The notes: generated by a model from the sequence alone, not told the origin. Positions 7,981-17,251 are shown, numbered from the stretch's first letter. The stretch: DNA of 64,000 nucleotides from Rhodospirillales bacterium (GCA_025352565.1 JANXTF010000125.1:42047-106046); one strand, 5' to 3'. Made by a program: numbers and translations.

Positions 7981-8706
7981 ATGCCGCTGTTCCCCACCCA
8001 TCGTGTCGGCCTCGTGACGCCGAGTGCCAATCCGAGCTACGAGCCGGAATTGCGGCTGCTGCTGCCCGACCGCATCGCCGTTCACGCCACCCGCCTGCCC
8101 TTGATGCCCGGCACCACGCTGCAGGAGCGCAATTCGCGCTACATCCCGGCCTACATGGAAGTGATGGCGGGCTTCGGCGCGCTGGCACTCAACCTGATCG
8201 CCATTGGCCTCACCGGGCCGTCCTATGCCCTCACCCCGGCCGAGGATCAGGGATTGCAGGAGCGGCTTTCGCGCAATGCCGGGCGGCCGGTGGTGCTGCC
8301 GACGCTGGGCATCTCGCTGGCGATGCAGCGCGTCGGGGTGCGACGTGCCGTGATCTTCTCGGCCTATCCGGGCTGGCTGACCGACCGGGCGGAGATCTAT
8401 TGGCGGGCGGCTGGCATCGACGTGGTCGACGTGTTCAAGGTCTCCGAGGCGTTCCGTGCCTATGAGCTGACCACGGCCGAGATCGTGGCCGCCCTGCGCC
8501 GCGTGAGCGTGCCCGACGACGCGGCGCTCATCATGTCCGGCACCGGCATGTTCTCGCTCGATGCGCTCGACATCTGCCAGCCGGAAACCAAGGCGCTGCT
8601 GTTGCCCTCCAATCTGGCGACGGCCTTCGCCGCGCTGCGGATGCTCCGCCTGCCGCCATCGGACGTGTTCACCCGCATCTCGCCACGCCTCGCGGCGGCG
8701 ATCTAG
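7981..8706 (+). CDS. Asp/Glu racemase / maleate isomerase / arylmalonate decarboxylase-fold protein lacking the usual cysteines
   Basis: A 241-residue protein of the AMDase/maleate-isomerase branch. It starts FPTHRVGLVTPSANPSYEPEL, as in maleate isomerase. The strand that normally ends in the first catalytic Cys reads LIAIGLTGPSYAL (Leu in place of Cys), and the second Cys position reads ALIMSGTGMFS (Gly in place of Cys). The only cysteine is in LDICQPE. The fold is therefore recognised but the two-cysteine mechanism cannot apply. It could be a decarboxylase or lyase with another acid/base, or a binding protein. It sits in an operon with permeases and an aminotransferase. Its TAG overlaps by three bases the stop of the convergent PrpD gene. 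Confidence 0.75.
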   Translation: MPLFPTHRVGLVTPSANPSYEPELRLLLPDRIAVHATRLPLMPGTTLQERNSRYIPAYMEVMAGFGALALNLIAIGLTGPSYALTPAEDQGLQERLSRNAGRPVVLPTLGISLAMQRVGVRRAVIFSAYPGWLTDRAEIYWRAAGIDVVDVFKVSEAFRAYELTTAEIVAALRRVSVPDDAALIMSGTGMFSLDALDICQPETKALLLPSNLATAFAALRMLRLPPSDVFTRISPRLAAAI

Positions 8707-9941
8707 GGCAGGACCGTCCGCTGGATCGTTTCGGCATCTGGCAGGTGGCCGGCATAGCGGTGGAACTTCGCGACCACGTCGGCCTCCGACATGGGGGTTG
8801 CCGGATCGCCGGGCACGGCGTCGATCATGGCGGACAGGCGGCCCGCATGGGTGTCTATCGTCAGGCGCGCGGCCCGGCGGCCGGCGGCGGTCATCGCCGG
8901 GTCCTCGACCAACTCCACCATCGCCTCAAGGCGCCGCAGCCCGGCATTCCGCATGTCGCGATAGGCGCCCGGCCCAAGGTCGCCGAACGTCAGCCCGGCG
9001 GCGACCGCGAAGGAGAGGCTGAACTGCGCGGCAATGGGCGCCACCGGCGCACGGTTCCCGGCATAGCGCAGCGCCTCGCCATAGGTCTCGAGCCGGATGG
9101 CACGGATGGCGAGCGGATCGCTCACTTGCCCGCGCAACGCGATGGCGGCGGAGGCGGCGTAGTGGGCGTGGCGCACGGCGGCGAAGGGCTTGATGTAGGC
9201 CTCCAGGATCAGCCATCGCCCGGCCGGCGTGCGGGCGGCCGCAGTGGCGGGGTCGGCCAGCAGGGCGAGACGCCGGGCCTCGGCAAGCCCGCCCGCCGGC
9301 GCGGCGATGCCCGCCCCGGATGCGGCGGCGGCCAGCGCGCCCAGCAATGCCGCGTGGGCCGGATAGGTGTTCCGCCCGGTCATGCCGAACGCGATGGGGC
9401 GATACAGGCTGAACGGGATCTGGCACGCGGCCAGCCGGATCGCCTGCGCCGGGTCCGCTCCGGCGAGCGCGGCACACGCAGCCGCGGCACCCAGCGCGTG
9501 CCAGCTGCCATCCACGTGCATCCCCGGCCGGATGCGCCATATCTCGCCCGCCCGCGCCCCCACCTCGTAGCCCAGCGCCAGCGCCCGCAACCGCTGCTCG
9601 AGCGGCAGCCGGCTGGCCAGCACGGCCGGGATCACCGGCAGTCCAGGCCGGCCATGGGCCAGGGCAAGCCCCTCGTTGGCCTCGTCCCAGCACATCGCGG
9701 CCGCCCCCAGGGCGGCGGCCCCGGCCGGGCCGAGCGAGACCGGCGCGCCCGGCAGCGTCACGTCGCCGGGAAACCACGCCGCCAGGGAATGCGCGAATTC
9801 CGCCACCTCGGCGTGCCGCATCCCGGCCGCGATGCAGGCAATGGCGTCGAGCAGCAGCAGCCGCGCGCGGCGCTCCACGGCTTCGGGCAAGGTGCCGGAC
9901 GCCCAGGCGATCACATCGTCGAACTCGGTGGGGTCGCTCAT
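8703..9941 (-). CDS. MmgE/PrpD family protein (2-methylcitrate dehydratase-like)
   Basis: About 412 residues with the all-helical MmgE/PrpD N-terminal domain (ARLLLLDAIACIAAG, HGRPGLPVIPAVLAS, the conserved GYEVGAR) and the lid domain after about residue 270 (YIKPFAAVRHAHYAASAA, similar to the family's 'KPYPxCRxxH'). Known members dehydrate 2-methylcitrate or cis-aconitate-like acids. The start at 9941 is chosen because GAAAGGAG lies nine bases upstream; at the ATG at 9950 the same site would have no spacer. It is divergent from the LLM gene. A role with the neighbouring racemase-fold protein in organic-acid catabolism is inference. Confidence 0.82.
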   Translation of the reverse strand: MSDPTEFDDVIAWASGTLPEAVERRARLLLLDAIACIAAGMRHAEVAEFAHSLAAWFPGDVTLPGAPVSLGPAGAAALGAAAMCWDEANEGLALAHGRPGLPVIPAVLASRLPLEQRLRALALGYEVGARAGEIWRIRPGMHVDGSWHALGAAAACAALAGADPAQAIRLAACQIPFSLYRPIAFGMTGRNTYPAHAALLGALAAAASGAGIAAPAGGLAEARRLALLADPATAAARTPAGRWLILEAYIKPFAAVRHAHYAASAAIALRGQVSDPLAIRAIRLETYGEALRYAGNRAPVAPIAAQFSLSFAVAAGLTFGDLGPGAYRDMRNAGLRRLEAMVELVEDPAMTAAGRRAARLTIDTHAGRLSAMIDAVPGDPATPMSEADVVAKFHRYAGHLPDAETIQRTVLP

Positions 9942-9976
9942 CGGCCACATCTCCTTTCACCAGTGAGGCAGCGCGC

Positions 9977-11326
9977 ATGACCCGCCAGATACGGCTCAAC
10001 GCCTTCGACATGAATTGCGTCGGGCATATCCAGCATGGCCTCTGGACCCATCCGCGCGACCGATCGAGCCAATACACCGACCTCGCCTATTGGACCTCGC
10101 TCGCCCGCACGCTGGAGCGCGGCCTGTTCGACGGGTTGTTTCTGGCCGACGTGGTCGGCATCTACGACGTGTTCGGCGGCGGCCCGGACGCGGCCCTGCG
10201 CCACGCGGTGCAGGTTCCGGTCAACGACCCGCTCCTGCTGGTCCCGGCGATGGCGGTGGTGACGGAGCATCTGGGGTTCGGGGTGACCTGCAACACGACG
10301 TACGAGCCGCCCTACCTGTTCGCGCGCCGCATGTCCACGCTCGACCACCTCACCCGCGGCCGCATCGGCTGGAACATCGTCACCGGCTATCTCGACAGCG
10401 CCGCCCGCGCCATGGGCCTAGCGGGGCAGGCCGCGCATGACGACCGCTACGCGGCCGCCGAGGAATACATGGACCTGCTGTACAACCTCTGGGAGCATAG
10501 CTGGGAGGATGGCGCGGTCGTGCGCGACCGTGCGCGCGGCGTGTTCACCGATCCGGCGCGGGTCCACGCCATCCGCCACACGGGCCGCTACGCGATGGAA
10601 GGCATCCACCTTTGCGAGCCCTCGCCGCAACGCACCCCGGTGCTGTTTCAGGCCGGTGCCTCGGACCGGGGCCGCGCCTTCGCCGCCCGCCACGCCGAAT
10701 GCGTGTTCGTGAACGGAACCTCCAAGCCCATCGTGGCGGCCCTGGTCGCCGACCTCCGCGCCCGCGCCGCCGCCGCGGGGCGCAAGATCCTGGTGTTCGT
10801 CGGCGCCACCGTGGTGACCGGCCGCACGGATGCCGAGGCCCGCGCGCTGTTCGAGGATTATCGCGCCCATGCCAGCGCCGAGGCCGGCCTCGTGCATTTC
10901 TCGGCCTCCACCGGCATCGACTTCGCCGCCTTCGGCCTCGACGAGCCGATCCGCCACTACAAGACCGAGGCCAACCAGTCCAACGTGGAGGCCATCACCA
11001 CGCGCGCCGACACCGCCTGGACCAAGCGCCGCCTGCTGGACTCCATGGTCCTGGGCAGCCGCCAGCCGCCGATCATGGGATCGGCGGAGCAAGTCGCGGA
11101 CGAATTGATGGCCTGGGTCGAGCAGGCCGACGTGGATGGGTTCAACCTTTCGCGTACCGTGATGCCCGAATGCGTGGAGACATTCGTCGACCTCGTCGTG
11201 CCCCTGCTGCAGGAGCGCGGCGTGTACAAAAGCGGCTACCTGTCCGGCACCTTGCGCGACAAGCTGTTCGGCCATCCGCGCCTCCTGCCGCCGCATCCGG
11301 CCGCGCCGGCCAAACGTATCCAATGA
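9977..11326 (+). CDS. LLM-class flavin-dependent monooxygenase (NtaA/SnaA/DszA type)
   Basis: A 449-residue FMN-dependent monooxygenase with the start RLNAFDMNCVGHIQHGLW, then FLADVVGIYDVFGG, and the conserved block TCNTTYEPPYLFARRMSTLD followed by GRIGWNIVTGYLDSAARAMG. These match the nitrilotriacetate / pristinamycin / dibenzothiophene-sulfone monooxygenase branch, which takes reduced FMN from a separate reductase. No reductase gene is adjacent. Substrates of relatives include aminopolycarboxylates and sulfones; with an amine-type permease and transaminase nearby, an amine-containing acid is plausible. Confidence 0.85.
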   Translation: MTRQIRLNAFDMNCVGHIQHGLWTHPRDRSSQYTDLAYWTSLARTLERGLFDGLFLADVVGIYDVFGGGPDAALRHAVQVPVNDPLLLVPAMAVVTEHLGFGVTCNTTYEPPYLFARRMSTLDHLTRGRIGWNIVTGYLDSAARAMGLAGQAAHDDRYAAAEEYMDLLYNLWEHSWEDGAVVRDRARGVFTDPARVHAIRHTGRYAMEGIHLCEPSPQRTPVLFQAGASDRGRAFAARHAECVFVNGTSKPIVAALVADLRARAAAAGRKILVFVGATVVTGRTDAEARALFEDYRAHASAEAGLVHFSASTGIDFAAFGLDEPIRHYKTEANQSNVEAITTRADTAWTKRRLLDSMVLGSRQPPIMGSAEQVADELMAWVEQADVDGFNLSRTVMPECVETFVDLVVPLLQERGVYKSGYLSGTLRDKLFGHPRLLPPHPAAPAKRIQ

Positions 11327-11343
11327 GCCGACGTTAGGAGGTC

Positions 11344-11739
11344 ATGGAAGTGGACCTGATTACCAACGTGCTCGTGATCGACGACCGCAAGGAGGTTGCC
11401 GCGACGCTCGCGGCGCTTTGCGAAGCCCTCGGAATGCCCGCATCGGTCTCGCGCGAAGGGGAGAGCGTTCGGGTCATGCTGGCGCGCGCGCAGCCCTCCG
11501 GCGTCATCGTCGATATCATGATGCCGGAAGAGGATGGCTACGAAGCCTTGCGCGAGATCGCGCATTTCAATCCGCGCACCCCCGTGATGCTTATCACCGG
11601 CCATGGCGAGACCTGGCTTCGCATGGGCGCCACCCTGGGCAGGGCCCATGGCCTGGAACTGGTGGAAACCGCGACCAAGCCGGTGCGCGCCGACACCATC
11701 CGGAAATTCCTCGATGTCGTCCGGGAGCGCGCGGCTTAG
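11344..11739 (+). CDS. Single-domain response regulator (receiver)
   Basis: A 131-residue stand-alone receiver. Conserved residues are the acidic pair Asp13-Asp14, the phosphoacceptor Asp57 in IVDIMMPEEDGYE, Thr85 in LITGHG and Lys112 in TKP. There is no output domain, so it must act by protein-protein contact. It converges with an EAL phosphodiesterase gene with a four-base overlap of stops, which suggests that the pair works in signalling. AGGAGG lies directly before the ATG at 11344. Confidence 0.88.
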   Translation: MEVDLITNVLVIDDRKEVAATLAALCEALGMPASVSREGESVRVMLARAQPSGVIVDIMMPEEDGYEALREIAHFNPRTPVMLITGHGETWLRMGATLGRAHGLELVETATKPVRADTIRKFLDVVRERAA

Positions 11740-13010
11740 ACTCCGGCGTCGCGAAGACGCGCGGCGAAAGCCGCCTCCGCCATGGGTTGCGCGAAGAAAT
11801 AGCCTTGCCCGACCCGGCAGCCCGCCTCCAGCAGCTTGACGCGCTGGGTATCGGTCTCGATCCCCTCGGCGACGACCTCCAGTTTCAGCGCGCCGGCCAT
11901 TGCCACGATCGCGCGCACGATCGAAAAATCCCGCGCGTCGTCGCCGATGTCGCGAATGAAATACTGGTCGATCTTCAGCCGCTTCACCGGCATGTCGCGC
12001 AGATATCGCAGCGACGAGAAGCCGGTGCCGAAATCGTCCACCGTGAGCGCGATCCCCATGCGCGAGAGCAGGCCAAGCTGCTCCAGCATCGCGTCGGTGG
12101 TCTCGATCAGCGTCCCCTCGGTCAACTCCAGCTCGAGGTCCTCGGGCCGCGCCTCGGCCTCGGCCAGCGCGCGGGTCGCCATCTCCACGAAGCCCGGCCG
12201 CTGCAACTGGTGCGCCGACACGTTCACCGCCACCGGCGGCGGGTCCAACCCGGCCCTGCACCACCCCTGCCGGTCCTTCAGCGCCCGGCGCAGCATCTGC
12301 TCGCCCAAGGCCACGATCATGCCGCTCGACTCGGCGGTCGGGATGAAATCGGCCGGCGACTGCGCGCCCAGTTCCGGATGGTTCCAGCGGGCCAGGGCCT
12401 CGATGGCCCGAGCCCGGCCGGTGACGAGATCGACGATCGGTTGGTAGTGTACGTGCAGCCCCTGCACGTCGATCGCGTACTGAAGGGAGCCGCGGAGCAG
12501 CATCCGCCGCCGCATCCGATCCTCCATATCGGGGCTGAACAGGCAGAATGCGCCGGGGCCATGCCGGCGCGCCTCGGCCAGCGCCGTCTCCGCCTGGTCG
12601 GCCAGTTCGGTCGCGGTCTCGCCGTGCCCCTCGCTGTAGCTGGCGCCGACGCAGAAGGTGGGGGCCAGGCGCACATCGCGCACCGTGATGGGGCGCGCCA
12701 TCTCGCGGCACAGGCGGCGGGCGAGCCGGAACGCCATGTCGCGGTTGCCCAGGCCGGTGACGATGGCCGCGAACCGCGACTCGCCCAGCCGGGCGGTCAG
12801 ATCGCCCGCACCCGGGCCGGCGATTTCAAGGAAGCGGTCCCCCGCTTCGCCGAGGATCGCGAGCGTGGTGTGGCTGCCATAGGTGCCGGCAAGGTCCGGC
12901 AGATCCATCAACTCGAGCACGATCACCGTCGTGTCCCCCGAGCGCCCTCGCAGATGAACCGCGAGGGCAGCGTCGAAGCTCTCTCGATCTTGCAGCCAGG
13001 GTCCCCTCAC
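11736..13010 (-). CDS. Cyclic-di-GMP phosphodiesterase with degenerate GGDEF and intact EAL domain
   Basis: The first 170 residues resemble a GGDEF fold, but the active-site loop reads [11 protein letters not shown], so diguanylate cyclase activity should be lost. The EAL domain (about residues 185-424) keeps its metal and catalytic motifs: [39 protein letters not shown] and EVVAEGIET. It should hydrolyse c-di-GMP. No membrane helix or sensor domain is present. The GTG at 13010 is preferred because GGAG lies nine bases upstream; the longer frame to a TTG at 13103 has no ribosome-binding site. It is divergent from the acyl-CoA synthetase gene. Confidence 0.88.
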   Translation of the reverse strand: MRGPWLQDRESFDAALAVHLRGRSGDTTVIVLELMDLPDLAGTYGSHTTLAILGEAGDRFLEIAGPGAGDLTARLGESRFAAIVTGLGNRDMAFRLARRLCREMARPITVRDVRLAPTFCVGASYSEGHGETATELADQAETALAEARRHGPGAFCLFSPDMEDRMRRRMLLRGSLQYAIDVQGLHVHYQPIVDLVTGRARAIEALARWNHPELGAQSPADFIPTAESSGMIVALGEQMLRRALKDRQGWCRAGLDPPPVAVNVSAHQLQRPGFVEMATRALAEAEARPEDLELELTEGTLIETTDAMLEQLGLLSRMGIALTVDDFGTGFSSLRYLRDMPVKRLKIDQYFIRDIGDDARDFSIVRAIVAMAGALKLEVVAEGIETDTQRVKLLEAGCRVGQGYFFAQPMAEAAFAARLRDAGV

Positions 13011-13144
13011 GTCGCTGGCTCCACTTGCTGCCGCTTCGACGGAGGGTTTGCGCGACTCCGCGGCGTCCTGCAACGCCCGACTTGGCTGGCGGTGCGCCGC
13101 CAAGGCGCGATAATGTCGGCGAAAGACCCAGGGGAGGCGTCACG

Positions 13145-14818
13145 ATGCGCATGAGCTACGTCAGCGGCGCCACCACGGAGCCCTTGGTCGGCCAGACGCT
13201 TGGCCAACGATTCGACGCCGTGGTCGCCCGGTGGCCCGCCCGCCCAGGCCTCGTGGTGCGCCAGCAGAATGTGCGGCTGACCTACGCCGAACTCGGCGCG
13301 CGGGTCGATGCCTTCGCCGCCGGATTGCTGGGCCTCGGCCTGCTTCCCGGCGACCGCGTGGGCATCTGGTCGCCCAACAACGCCGAATGGATCGTCACCC
13401 AGTTCGCCACCGCCAAGGCCGGCCTCATCCTGGTCAACATCAACCCCTCCTACCGCCTGGCCGAACTGGAATACGCGCTGAACAAGGTCGGCTGTCGCGC
13501 ACTGGTGACCGCCACCACCTTCAAGTCCAGCGACTATGCGGGAATGATCGCGACGCTGGCTCCCGATCTGGCCACGATGGCACCTGGCGCCTGGCGCGCG
13601 CCACGGCTCCCCGCGCTCGAAATCGTGATCCAGATCGGGCCGCCCACGCTGTCCGGCGCCCATGGCTTCGACGCGGTGGCGGCGGCCGGCGCCACTTTCC
13701 ATGGCCGTTTGGCCGAGATCGGCGCCGGGCTGCAATTCGACGACCCGATCAACATCCAGTTCACCTCGGGCACCACCGGCACGCCCAAGGGGGCCACGCT
13801 CACCCACCACAACATCCTCAACAACGGCTTCTTCATCGGCGAGGCCATGCGGCTGACCGAGCAGGACAGCCTGTGTATCCCGGTGCCGCTGTACCATTGC
13901 TTCGGCATGGTGCTGGGCGTGCTCGCCTGCGTCACGCACGGGGCCGCCATGGTGTTCCCCGGCGAGGGCTTCGACCCGCTGGCCGTGCTGGAAACCGTCG
14001 AGGCGGAACGCTGCACCGGCCTGCACGGTGTGCCGACCATGTTCATCGCCGAAATGGACCACAAGGAGTTCGCCCGCTTCGACCTCACCAGCCTGCGTAC
14101 CGGCATCATGGCCGGCTCGCCATGCCCCATCGAGGTGATGCGCCGCGCCATCGCCACCATGCATCTGCGCGACATCACCATCTGCTACGGCATGACGGAA
14201 ACCAGCCCGGTCAGCTTCCAGACCACGCTTGACGATCCGCTCGAACGCCGTGTCGCGACGGTGGGCCGGGTCCATCCGCATCTCGAAGTCAAGATCGTCG
14301 ATGCCGAAGGCCGCGTGGTCCCGGTCGGCACGCCCGGCGAGCTTTGCACGCGCGGCTATTCGGTGATGCTCGGCTACTGGGATGCCGACTCGCAAACCGC
14401 CGAGGCGATCGACCGCGCCCGCTGGATGCACACCGGCGACCTCGCCACCATCGACGCCGAGGGCTACTGTGCCATCGTCGGCCGCATCAAGGACCTGGTC
14501 ATCAGGGGCGGCGAGAACGTCTATCCGCGCGAGGTCGAGGAATTCCTGTACCGCCACCCCAAGATCGCCGACGTACAGGTGTTCGGCGTGCCAGACCCGA
14601 AATACGGCGAGGAGATCTGCGCCTGGGTTCGACTGCGTGAGGGCGAGACGATGAACGCCGAGGAACTCCGCGCCTTCTGCCGCGGCCAGATCGCCCACTA
14701 CAAGGTGCCGCGCTACGTGCGCTTCGTGAGCGAATTCCCAATGACGGTAACAGGCAAGATGCAGAAATACCTGATGCGCGCCGCGATGGAGCAGGAGATC
14801 GAGGCGGCGGCGGAGTAG
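13145..14818 (+). CDS. Acyl-CoA synthetase (AMP-binding, FadD/AMP-ligase type)
   Basis: A 557-residue adenylating enzyme. The P-loop-like motif [18 protein letters not shown], the motif [11 protein letters not shown], the hinge [21 protein letters not shown] and the C-terminal lysine in [10 protein letters not shown] are all present, so activity is expected: fatty or organic acid + ATP + CoA to acyl-CoA. Sequence and length fit medium/long-chain synthetases of the 'AMP-binding protein, FadD-like' branch. The ATG at 13145 has GGGGAGG upstream; reading further back to 13025 would include non-coding sequence. No beta-oxidation genes are adjacent. Confidence 0.9.
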   Translation: MRMSYVSGATTEPLVGQTLGQRFDAVVARWPARPGLVVRQQNVRLTYAELGARVDAFAAGLLGLGLLPGDRVGIWSPNNAEWIVTQFATAKAGLILVNINPSYRLAELEYALNKVGCRALVTATTFKSSDYAGMIATLAPDLATMAPGAWRAPRLPALEIVIQIGPPTLSGAHGFDAVAAAGATFHGRLAEIGAGLQFDDPINIQFTSGTTGTPKGATLTHHNILNNGFFIGEAMRLTEQDSLCIPVPLYHCFGMVLGVLACVTHGAAMVFPGEGFDPLAVLETVEAERCTGLHGVPTMFIAEMDHKEFARFDLTSLRTGIMAGSPCPIEVMRRAIATMHLRDITICYGMTETSPVSFQTTLDDPLERRVATVGRVHPHLEVKIVDAEGRVVPVGTPGELCTRGYSVMLGYWDADSQTAEAIDRARWMHTGDLATIDAEGYCAIVGRIKDLVIRGGENVYPREVEEFLYRHPKIADVQVFGVPDPKYGEEICAWVRLREGETMNAEELRAFCRGQIAHYKVPRYVRFVSEFPMTVTGKMQKYLMRAAMEQEIEAAAE

Positions 14819-14828
14819 CGTTCTTCGT

Positions 14829-14919
14829 TCCTCGAAGCAGGCGATGCGTGAATCCGGTAGCCCGCAAAGGGGGGAGCCGAATGCCGTAAGAGACCCGGGT
14901 ATGACCGAGCCGCGAGGAC
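14829..14919 (+). promoter_or_regulatory. Structured RNA leader of nhaA (candidate cation riboswitch)
   Basis: This 5' leader carries the same conserved blocks as the element at 872-950: GCGATGCGTG, CCGGTAGCC, GGGGGGAGCCGA, then AAGAG and CCGGGTA. Closing arms TCCTCG (14829-14834) and CGAGGA (14914-14919) pair perfectly and differ in sequence from the arms of the other copy, so the stem covaries. It ends at the start of nhaA (ATG at 14923), so it could control translation start. Position before nhaA suggests the nhaA-I/Li+ riboswitch class; this is recognition from context, and the class name needs a covariance-model check. Confidence 0.65.
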
Positions 14920-14922
14920 CGC

Positions 14923-16143
14923 ATGAACGCAATCAGAATGAACGCAATCAGATTGGCCATCGCGCGCCGCCTCGCCCGGATGGCCGGATTTTTCGGCACC
15001 GAAACCTCCGGCGGCGTGCTGCTGATCGGCGCGGCGGTGGTGGCCGTCATCTGGTCCAACTCGGCCTGGGCGCCGTCGTACCAGGCGTTCCTGGCTGCCC
15101 CCGTCGGCATCGCGATCGGGCCGTTCGCGCGCTCCGTGCATCTCGACCATTTCGTGAATGACGGGTTGATGGCGCTGTTCTTCCTGCTCGTCGGACTCGA
15201 AATCCGCCGGGAAATGACCCATGGCGCCCTGGCCAGCGTTGCGCGGATGGCCGCGCCCGGCGTGGCCGCGCTCGGCGGCATGGTGGTGCCGGCCGCGATC
15301 TACGCGGCACTCAACTGGCATGACGCCGAGGCGATCCATGGCTGGGCGGTTCCCGTCGCCACCGATATCGCGTTCTCTCTCGCGGTGCTGCGGGTGCTCG
15401 GCCGGCGGGTGCCGGCCAGCCTGCGGCTGTTCCTGACGGCGCTCGCGATCATCGACGACCTGGGCGCGATCCTGGTGATCGCGATGTTCTATGCCGCCGG
15501 CCTCTCCGGCCCCGCGCTGACCGGCGCGGTGCTGCTCTGGCTGGGACTCATGGCGCTGAACCGGGGCGGCGTTCGCGTGCTGGCACCCTATCTGTTCGGC
15601 GGCCTCGCGCTGTGGGCGCTGGTCGCGGCCTCCGGCATCCACGCCACGCTGGCCGGCGTGGCGCTGGCCTTCGTCATCCCCACCGCCCCCGCGCCCGGGC
15701 GCACGCGCAGCGCCGCCTCGCGGTTGGAGCGTGGGCTTGCCGGGCTGGTTGGCTATGTCGTCCTGCCGCTGTTCGGGCTGGCCAATGCCGGTTTGCCGCT
15801 GAACGCGCTGCCCGTCGGCCTGCTGACCGACCCACTCGTTTGGGGCATCGTCGCGGGGCTGTTCCTGGGCAAGCAGATCGGCGTGTTCGGCGTCACCTAC
15901 CTTGCTGCCCGCGCCGGACTGATCCGGCTGCCGGGCAGCCTTTCCACCCGCCACCTCTACGGCGCCTCGGTGCTGTGCGGGATCGGATTCACCATGAGCC
16001 TTTTCATCGCCGACCTCGCCTTTCGCGGCCATCCGCGCCTGGCCGACGTCAAGCTTGCCGTGTTCGCGGCCTCACTGATCTGCGCCGCCGGCGGCCTCGC
16101 CGTGTTGTGGCGGGCCCCCCGACAGCCTAGCCGAGCAGCGTGA
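14923..16143 (+). CDS. nhaA: Na+/H+ antiporter NhaA
   Basis: A 406-residue, roughly 12-helix electrogenic Na+(Li+)/H+ antiporter of the inner membrane. The ion-binding pair is Asp178-Asp179 (ALAIIDDLGAI), with Asp148 in VATDIAFS, and the late helix has GIGFTMSLFIADLAF. All key residues are kept. The start codon lies in a 15-bp tandem duplication, so the protein begins MNAIRMNAIR and the second ATG at 14938 is also possible. The structured RNA leader just upstream points to ion-responsive expression. The end overlaps the convergent aldose-epimerase gene by 17 bases. Confidence 0.95.
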   Translation: MNAIRMNAIRLAIARRLARMAGFFGTETSGGVLLIGAAVVAVIWSNSAWAPSYQAFLAAPVGIAIGPFARSVHLDHFVNDGLMALFFLLVGLEIRREMTHGALASVARMAAPGVAALGGMVVPAAIYAALNWHDAEAIHGWAVPVATDIAFSLAVLRVLGRRVPASLRLFLTALAIIDDLGAILVIAMFYAAGLSGPALTGAVLLWLGLMALNRGGVRVLAPYLFGGLALWALVAASGIHATLAGVALAFVIPTAPAPGRTRSAASRLERGLAGLVGYVVLPLFGLANAGLPLNALPVGLLTDPLVWGIVAGLFLGKQIGVFGVTYLAARAGLIRLPGSLSTRHLYGASVLCGIGFTMSLFIADLAFRGHPRLADVKLAVFAASLICAAGGLAVLWRAPRQPSRAA

Positions 16144-16996
16144 TGCTGTGCGTGGCCGTCCGCGCCTCGCCCGACCGCAGCAGCATGATCCCCGGCTTGT
16201 CGCGGAACTCGCCATCGAACCCGACCGGACTGGTGAACCCGATCCACGGCTCGATGCACACGAGGTCGGCGTCCCGCCGCGACCAGATCGCCAGCTCCGC
16301 GAACCCGTCCCACGCCACCTGGATCATCGGATGGCCGACCGGCCCATAGGTCAACGACCGGCTCGCGGGCGGGTGCAGGATGGTGGTGTCCTCGGTGGCG
16401 AGGCGCGAGCGGAGCGGCAAGCGGCGCTCGGCGATCGGCGACGGCACGTCCTCGCGGGTCAGCACGCTGTTGGAAACGTTCCACACCGGCGCGGTCTCGG
16501 CCTCGGAGAATACCAGCTCGTGCGCCTCTTTCGCGACGCCGGCCACCAGCGGCCAGTTGAACGCCGGGTGCGCGCCAAGCGAGGCCGGAAGCGCGGCGTC
16601 CCCGGTATTGGTCAAAGTGAAGGCGATGCGCAGCGTGGCCTCATGCAGCTCGTATTCCACCTCCAGCAGGAAGGCGAACGGGAAGATGGCCCGCGTTCGC
16701 GCATCGTCCCCGAGCATGAGGCGGCACGCGGTATCGGTGCGGTACACCCACGAGAAATCGCGGTCCCGCGCGAAGCCGTGCTGGCCCATCGGATAATCGC
16801 GCCCGTCCACGCGCAACCTGTCGTTCGCGACCTTGCCGATGATCGGGAACAGGATCGGCGCGTGACGGGTCCATGGATCGCCCGCCTGCCAGATCGCCTC
16901 GATCCCGTCGGTGCCCCGCAGCGAACACAGCTCCGCGCCACGCGCCAGAACGCCCACCGTGAGGTGGCCGTTGGTCATGCTATGCCTGTCGTCCAT
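16127..16996 (-). CDS. Aldose 1-epimerase family protein (galactose-mutarotase fold)
   Basis: A 289-residue beta-sandwich protein of the 'aldose 1-epimerase family' close to LacX/YeaD-type proteins. Visible features are the opening [20 protein letters not shown], then [13 protein letters not shown], the conserved histidines in [12 protein letters not shown] and [11 protein letters not shown], and CIEPWIGF near the end with the acidic residue. Such proteins interconvert sugar anomers. The ATG at 16996 is chosen for its GGAGAG ribosome-binding site. Its start codon overlaps head-to-head with the ATG of the truncated AAA gene on the other strand. Confidence 0.82.
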   Translation of the reverse strand: MDDRHSMTNGHLTVGVLARGAELCSLRGTDGIEAIWQAGDPWTRHAPILFPIIGKVANDRLRVDGRDYPMGQHGFARDRDFSWVYRTDTACRLMLGDDARTRAIFPFAFLLEVEYELHEATLRIAFTLTNTGDAALPASLGAHPAFNWPLVAGVAKEAHELVFSEAETAPVWNVSNSVLTREDVPSPIAERRLPLRSRLATEDTTILHPPASRSLTYGPVGHPMIQVAWDGFAELAIWSRRDADLVCIEPWIGFTSPVGFDGEFRDKPGIMLLRSGEARTATHSITLLG

Positions 16997-17183
16997 GTTT
17001 CTCTCCGCGCTCCGCCGCCGATCCGACCATGCGCCCGACCCGGCCCGCTTCCCATGCCCGCTGCCGCTCGTGCGCGGCGTCACGGTGCTGGAATTCACCG
17101 CTCCCGTCACCTTCCTGGTGGGCGAGAACGGTTCCGGCAAGTCCAAGCTGCTCGAAGGCCTTGCCGCTGCTTTTCGTGAATGA
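16995..17183 (+). pseudogene. AAA-family ATPase, truncated after Walker A
   Basis: Sixty-two codons encode the first part of an SMC/ABC-like AAA ATPase: a Pro-rich lead, a beta strand [20 protein letters not shown] with a perfect Walker A, and LLEGLAAAF, then a stop. Complete relatives run to about 240-270 residues with Walker B and signature motifs; none is found downstream in any frame before the CsbD gene. I read this as a 3'-truncated remnant. Its start overlaps the start of the epimerase gene on the opposite strand, the arrangement expected of an originally divergent pair. Confidence 0.65.
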
Positions 17184-17190
17184 GCGTGAG

Positions 17191-17251
17191 GGAGCCAGCT
17201 CGTCCGGAGCGGCTCCGGGGTGGTGGGATACCAAGGAAATCGCATCCCACC
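17191..17251. repeat. Two adjacent inverted repeats between the AAA remnant and csbD
   Basis: GGAGCC (17191-17196) pairs with GGCTCC (17211-17216), and GGTGGGAT (17222-17229) pairs with ATCCCACC (17244-17251). Both stems are perfect. No T-tract follows on either strand. The second stem lies about 40 bases past the csbD stop on the minus strand and may act as an mRNA 3'-end stabiliser. It could also mark the breakpoint of the truncated gene. Confidence 0.4.
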
